A DNA stretch of 64,000 bases from the NCBI GenBank assembly GCA_030537195.1, contig JAUNOK010000008.1:1-64000 (forward strand). The letters are read 5' to 3'. How positions within the stretch are numbered: position 1 is the first letter of the stretch; the number at the start of each line of letters is the position of its first letter. The DNA comes from Eubacteriales bacterium (GTDB lineage Bacteria > Bacillota > Clostridia > Lachnospirales > Lachnospiraceae). The notes beneath the pieces were generated by a model. It did no database searches and was not told where the DNA came from. It was given only the letters and a program-made list of their open reading frames with translations. The translations under genes were made by a program, and so were the position numbers. This document shows, piece after piece, positions 60,820-64,000 of the stretch.

Positions 60820-61629
60820 ATGAGAATGATGCCGATTGCCAGTGGAAGCAGTGGAAACTGTATCTATCTTGGCACCGAGGATACACATATTCTTTTTGAT
60901 GCAGGAGTAAGCAGGAAAAGAATAGAAGAAGGTCTTAATACAGCTGGCTTAAGCCTTAAAGATATTGATGCAATATTCGTTACACACGAACATATTGACC
61001 ATATCAAAGGACTTGGCGTTATATCAAGAAAAGATGCGATTCCGGTATATTCAACACCAGGAACAATAAGCGGCATCAGTGAAACTTCTTCACTTGGCAA
61101 TATTCCGCAGGGAATACTCAATACGATTAGTGCAGACGAAGATATTGCTATAGGAGATGTTAAGATTCATCCGTTCAGAATATCACATGATGCCAATGAA
61201 CCGGTTGCTTATACATTTACACAGGAGTGTGCAGGTACAAGCAAGAAGGCATCCGTAGTTACTGACCTTGGATATTATGATGATTATGTAATTGATAATC
61301 TTAAAGATTCTGATATTATGCTTGTTGAAGCTAATCATGATATCAATATGCTACAGGTCGGTCCATATCCTTTTTATCTTAAGAAGAGAATATTAGGAAA
61401 CAAAGGTCATCTGTCCAATGAAACATCTGGACAGCTCGTTAATTCATTGCTGCATGATAATCTTAAGAAAATATATCTTGGACACTTAAGTAAAGAGAAC
61501 AATTATGACAAGCTGGCTTACGAGACTGTAAAGTTAGAGATTGATATGTCAGATAACTCATTCAAATCTTCGGATTTTGATATAGAGGTTGCAAAGCGTG
61601 ATATTTTATCAGGTATTTGCGAAATATAA
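60820..61629 (+). CDS. MBL-fold metallo-hydrolase (WalJ/YycJ-like)
   Basis: 269 residues. Metallo-beta-lactamase fold. SGSSGNCIYLGTEDTHILFD (~8-27) is the family start, metal site THEHIDHIKGL (~53-63), third His in PFRISHDANEP (~118-128), metal Asp in VVTDLGYYDD (~147-156), and C-terminal YLGHLSKENN. Similar to YycJ/WalJ, which affects DNA repair and cell-wall coordination; the reaction is not established. AGAAGGAG precedes the ATG. Confidence 0.9.
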   Translation: MRMMPIASGSSGNCIYLGTEDTHILFDAGVSRKRIEEGLNTAGLSLKDIDAIFVTHEHIDHIKGLGVISRKDAIPVYSTPGTISGISETSSLGNIPQGILNTISADEDIAIGDVKIHPFRISHDANEPVAYTFTQECAGTSKKASVVTDLGYYDDYVIDNLKDSDIMLVEANHDINMLQVGPYPFYLKKRILGNKGHLSNETSGQLVNSLLHDNLKKIYLGHLSKENNYDKLAYETVKLEIDMSDNSFKSSDFDIEVAKRDILSGICEI

Positions 61630-61660
61630 CCGCGCTAAAGAGTGCAGAAAGAGGAATGAT

Positions 61661-61933
61661 ATGAAAAAATGTGTAATTACTGTTGTAGGAAAAGATACTG
61701 TTGGTATTATTGCCAGAGTATGTACTTATCTTGCTGATACCAAGATTAATATTCTTGATATCTCTCAGACTATTGTTTCTGGATATTTCAATATGATGAT
61801 GATTGTTGATATGTCAGGCTCTAATAAAGATTTTGACAATGTTAACTCAGACCTTGATAAACTTGGCGAAGATATTGGTGTTGTAATCAAATGCCAGCGT
61901 GAAGAAATCTTTGACATGATGCACCGTATCTAA
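61661..61933 (+). CDS. ACT domain protein (UPF0237)
   Basis: 90 residues from ATG 61661. One ACT domain: [20 protein letters not shown] (~5-24), [23 protein letters not shown] domains bind small ligands, often amino acids. The gene precedes and probably works with the DUF711 protein 23 bases downstream, a pairing kept across many Firmicutes. AGAGGA gives the ribosome site; in-frame earlier codons lie within the preceding gene. Confidence 0.93.
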   Translation: MKKCVITVVGKDTVGIIARVCTYLADTKINILDISQTIVSGYFNMMMIVDMSGSNKDFDNVNSDLDKLGEDIGVVIKCQREEIFDMMHRI

Positions 61934-61956
61934 GAAAGCGAGGAGACTTAAATACT

Positions 61957-63321
61957 ATGATTAATATTATGGAAGTTACAGAGACCAATAAGATGGTCGA
62001 GCAGGAAAACCTTGACGTAAGAACTATTACTATGGGTATCAACCTTCTTGACTGTGCCGGTCCTGATTTAGCTGAGGTTAATGAGAAGATATATAACAAA
62101 ATCACAACTCTTGCCAAGGATTTAGTTTCAACTGGTGAAGAGATTGCCAAGGAATTCGGTGTTCCTATTGTTAATAAAAGAATATCAATTACACCTATAT
62201 CACTTGTTGGTGCTTCTGCATGTAAGACACCAGAAGATTATGTTACTATAGCAAAGACTCTTGATAAAGCTGCACATACTGTAGGTGTTAATTTTATTGG
62301 CGGTTATTCAGCAGTTGTATCTAAGGGTATGACTAAGAGTGATGAACTTTTAATAAGATCTATTCCACAGGCACTCGCACAGACTGAGCTTATATGCAGT
62401 TCTGTTAATGTTGGTTCAACAAAGACTGGTATTAACATGGATGCAGTAAGACTTATGGGTGAGATAGTTAAAGAGACAGCAGAGCTTACTAAGGACAAGG
62501 ATTCTTTAGGATGTGCAAAGCTTGTTGTTTTATGTAATGCTCCTGATGACAACCCATTCATGGCTGGTGCATTCCACGGTGTAACAGAAGATGATGCTAT
62601 TATAAATGTTGGTGTCAGCGGTCCTGGTGTTGTTAAGTATGCACTTGAAAGCGTAAGAGGAAAGAGCTTTGAAGTTCTCTGTGAAACTATTAAGAAAACA
62701 GCTTTCAAGATTACAAGAGTCGGACAGCTTGTTGCACAGGAAGCTTCTAAGAGACTCGGTGTACCTTTTGGTATTATTGACCTTTCACTTGCACCTACAC
62801 CTGCAATTGGTGATTCTGTAGCTGAGATTCTTGAAGAAATCGGACTTGAAAGAGCAGGAGCACCTGGTACTACAGCAGCACTTGCAATGCTTAACGATCA
62901 GGTTAAGAAGGGCGGTGTTATGGCATCTTCTTATGTAGGCGGACTTAGCGGAGCATTCATTCCTGTATCAGAGGATCAGGGAATGATTGATGCTGTTAAT
63001 GAAGGCTCGCTTACAATCGAAAAGCTTGAAGCTATGACATGTGTATGCTCAGTTGGTCTTGATATGATTGCTATTCCTGGTGATACACCTGCAACAACAA
63101 TTTCAGGAATCATTGCAGATGAAGCTGCTATTGGTATGGTAAACCAGAAGACAACAGCAGTAAGAGTTATTCCTGTTGTAGGAAAAGGTGTTGGTGAAAC
63201 AGTAGAATTCGGCGGACTCTTAGGTTATGCACCTATTATGCCTGTTAATAAATTTGACTGTTCTGCATTCGTAAACAGAGTAGGAAGAATTCCTGCACCA
63301 ATCCACAGCTTTAAGAACTAA
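61957..63321 (+). CDS. PFL family protein (DUF711 / UPF0210)
   Basis: 454 residues. The conserved family resembles pyruvate formate-lyase-like folds but has no proven activity. Features: [14 protein letters not shown] (~21-34), [28 protein letters not shown] (~110-124), [12 protein letters not shown] (~216-227), and [20 protein letters not shown] (~273-292). Always near the small ACT protein, suggesting a ligand-regulated pair. AGGAGA precedes the ATG by 11 bases; a terminator follows. Confidence 0.92.
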   Translation: MINIMEVTETNKMVEQENLDVRTITMGINLLDCAGPDLAEVNEKIYNKITTLAKDLVSTGEEIAKEFGVPIVNKRISITPISLVGASACKTPEDYVTIAKTLDKAAHTVGVNFIGGYSAVVSKGMTKSDELLIRSIPQALAQTELICSSVNVGSTKTGINMDAVRLMGEIVKETAELTKDKDSLGCAKLVVLCNAPDDNPFMAGAFHGVTEDDAIINVGVSGPGVVKYALESVRGKSFEVLCETIKKTAFKITRVGQLVAQEASKRLGVPFGIIDLSLAPTPAIGDSVAEILEEIGLERAGAPGTTAALAMLNDQVKKGGVMASSYVGGLSGAFIPVSEDQGMIDAVNEGSLTIEKLEAMTCVCSVGLDMIAIPGDTPATTISGIIADEAAIGMVNQKTTAVRVIPVVGKGVGETVEFGGLLGYAPIMPVNKFDCSAFVNRVGRIPAPIHSFKN

Positions 63322-63340
63322 TTAAGAATTAAGATAAAAA

Positions 63341-63386
63341 ATGCACAGACTGAACCACTAATCTGATTCAGCCTGTGTATTTTTAT
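63341..63386. terminator. Bidirectional terminator between DUF711 and tmcAL
   Basis: ATGCACAGACTGAA (63341-63354) pairs with TTCAGCCTGTGTAT (63367-63380) with one mismatch and a wobble, A-run before and T-run after. It ends both convergent genes. Confidence 0.85.
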
Positions 63387-64000
63387 ATACGGATTATATT
63401 CTGTTGTAATTCATTCTTCATTACATGTCCGGACTTTTCATATACTGCCTGTGCATATATATCAGAACATGCAAGGTCAAATGAAAGTTCATTCTTGTAA
63501 TCAGCAGCCTTGGTGATGAAAGGAACATCAAGTTCTTTCTTGATGCTTCCAAGATACTGCTGACCGGTTTTATTAAATCCCAGTAATCTTATATATGGTA
63601 TATTATTGTATAAATCGGACATCGGTTTTCTGATTTCAAGAATTATATGCATAATACATCGGCATATTCTTGAATAAACTATATTTTTTGATTTTACTTT
63701 CATTGCGTATTCTGTGATAGTTTCTCTTCCTGTAAATGCAGCTGCAAATCTGTTTGCAAGGTCAGGAGTTATATCCTCATATTCAGCAAGCTTTTCAGCA
63801 AAGTCTGTATGATTAATATTGCACTTCTGTTTAAGAAAAAGCATTTTATGATTAAATATACTGCTGAAATCATCAATAAATAAAGGACAGTTCTGTGAAT
63901 GGCTGATTTCTTCATACATATCAGAAGTGACATATTTTTTTAACTTATCAAATTCATCTGAGACAAGCATTTTTCTTATGCCAAATGCACTGGCATACTC
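63383..64000 (-). CDS. tmcAL: tRNA(Met) cytidine acetate ligase, C-terminal part (runs off window)
   Basis: 205 codons are in the window and the frame stays open to base 64000, so the N-terminal nucleotidyltransferase half is missing. The visible start reads [10 protein letters not shown], matching the SAT-x-IR segment of the family. The C-terminal helical part has [20 protein letters not shown] and [20 protein letters not shown] followed by [11 protein letters not shown], the TmcAL/YlbM pattern. The enzyme makes N4-acetylcytidine at the wobble position of elongator tRNA-Met using acetate and ATP. Confidence 0.85.
   Translation of the reverse strand, partial: EYASAFGIRKMLVSDEFDKLKKYVTSDMYEEISHSQNCPLFIDDFSSIFNHKMLFLKQKCNINHTDFAEKLAEYEDITPDLANRFAAAFTGRETITEYAMKVKSKNIVYSRICRCIMHIILEIRKPMSDLYNNIPYIRLLGFNKTGQQYLGSIKKELDVPFITKAADYKNELSFDLACSDIYAQAVYEKSGHVMKNELQQNIIRI

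Overview
The window is about 64 kb of low-GC chromosome from an anaerobic, spore-lineage Firmicute, most likely a Lachnospiraceae member. This is inferred from gene order, codon style, the spoIIIA/spoIVB/spo0A genes and a pectin-sugar gene pair kduI-kduD of the kind seen in Lachnospira. Nearly all of it is core housekeeping DNA. No insertion sequence, integrase, rRNA or CRISPR array is visible; one tRNA-Leu(CAA) gene is present.

Layout. (1) 1-3.3 kb, accessory: the 3' part of a BECR-type nuclease/toxin-like gene broken at a run of nine G, then a two-gene unit of unknown function (973-3093). The block is bounded on both sides by diverged copies of the same ~100 bp 3' tail. (2) 3.4-7.6 kb: ECF sigma factor, putative anti-sigma membrane protein, a membrane protein fused in frame to a MoxR AAA+ ATPase, and a short DUF58 protein. 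(3) 7.5-14.5 kb: ECF-transporter S component (minus), then rimO-pgsA-pncC, SOS-controlled recA with recX, and rny. (4) 14.6-23.5 kb: aminotransferase, proC, nudF-spoIIM, convergent aroF, deoB-pdp (nucleoside salvage), kduI and kduD (uronate catabolism). (5) 23.5-24.5 kb: a 600 bp gene-poor stretch with a GC-rich palindrome cluster, three matched CCTATAA/TTATAGG inverted pairs and a small unknown gene. (6) 24.5-36.8 kb, envelope and export: cyclophilin lipoprotein, Wzz/BY-kinase/LCP module, a sortable surface protein, two ABC exporters, a polysaccharide deacetylase and a D,D-carboxypeptidase. (7) 36.8-54 kb: the conserved Firmicutes super-cluster spoIIIAA-AH, asp23, nusB, xseAB, ispA, dxs, tlyA, nadK, argR, recN, spoIVB, an NSS transporter and spo0A. 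(8) 54-64 kb: NlpC/P60 hydrolase, glgA, tRNA-Leu, a zinc-finger membrane protein, polA-coaE, an MBL hydrolase, an ACT-domain regulator with its DUF711 partner, and the 3' part of tmcAL at the right edge.

How the parts fit: regulation can be read directly at several places. There are two LexA boxes around the recA promoter, tandem 0A boxes upstream of spo0A, a stem-loop at the predicted 5' end of the kduI mRNA, and many intrinsic terminators that define transcription units. Several starts are non-ATG (TTG for the ECF sigma factor, the MoxR fusion, rny, spoIIIAA and spoIIIAH; GTG for spoIIIAD; probably ATT for spoIIIAE). The best candidates for something undescribed are the 973-3093 bicistron with its duplicated tails and neighbouring G-tract, and the inverted-pair array at 23.8-24.0 kb.
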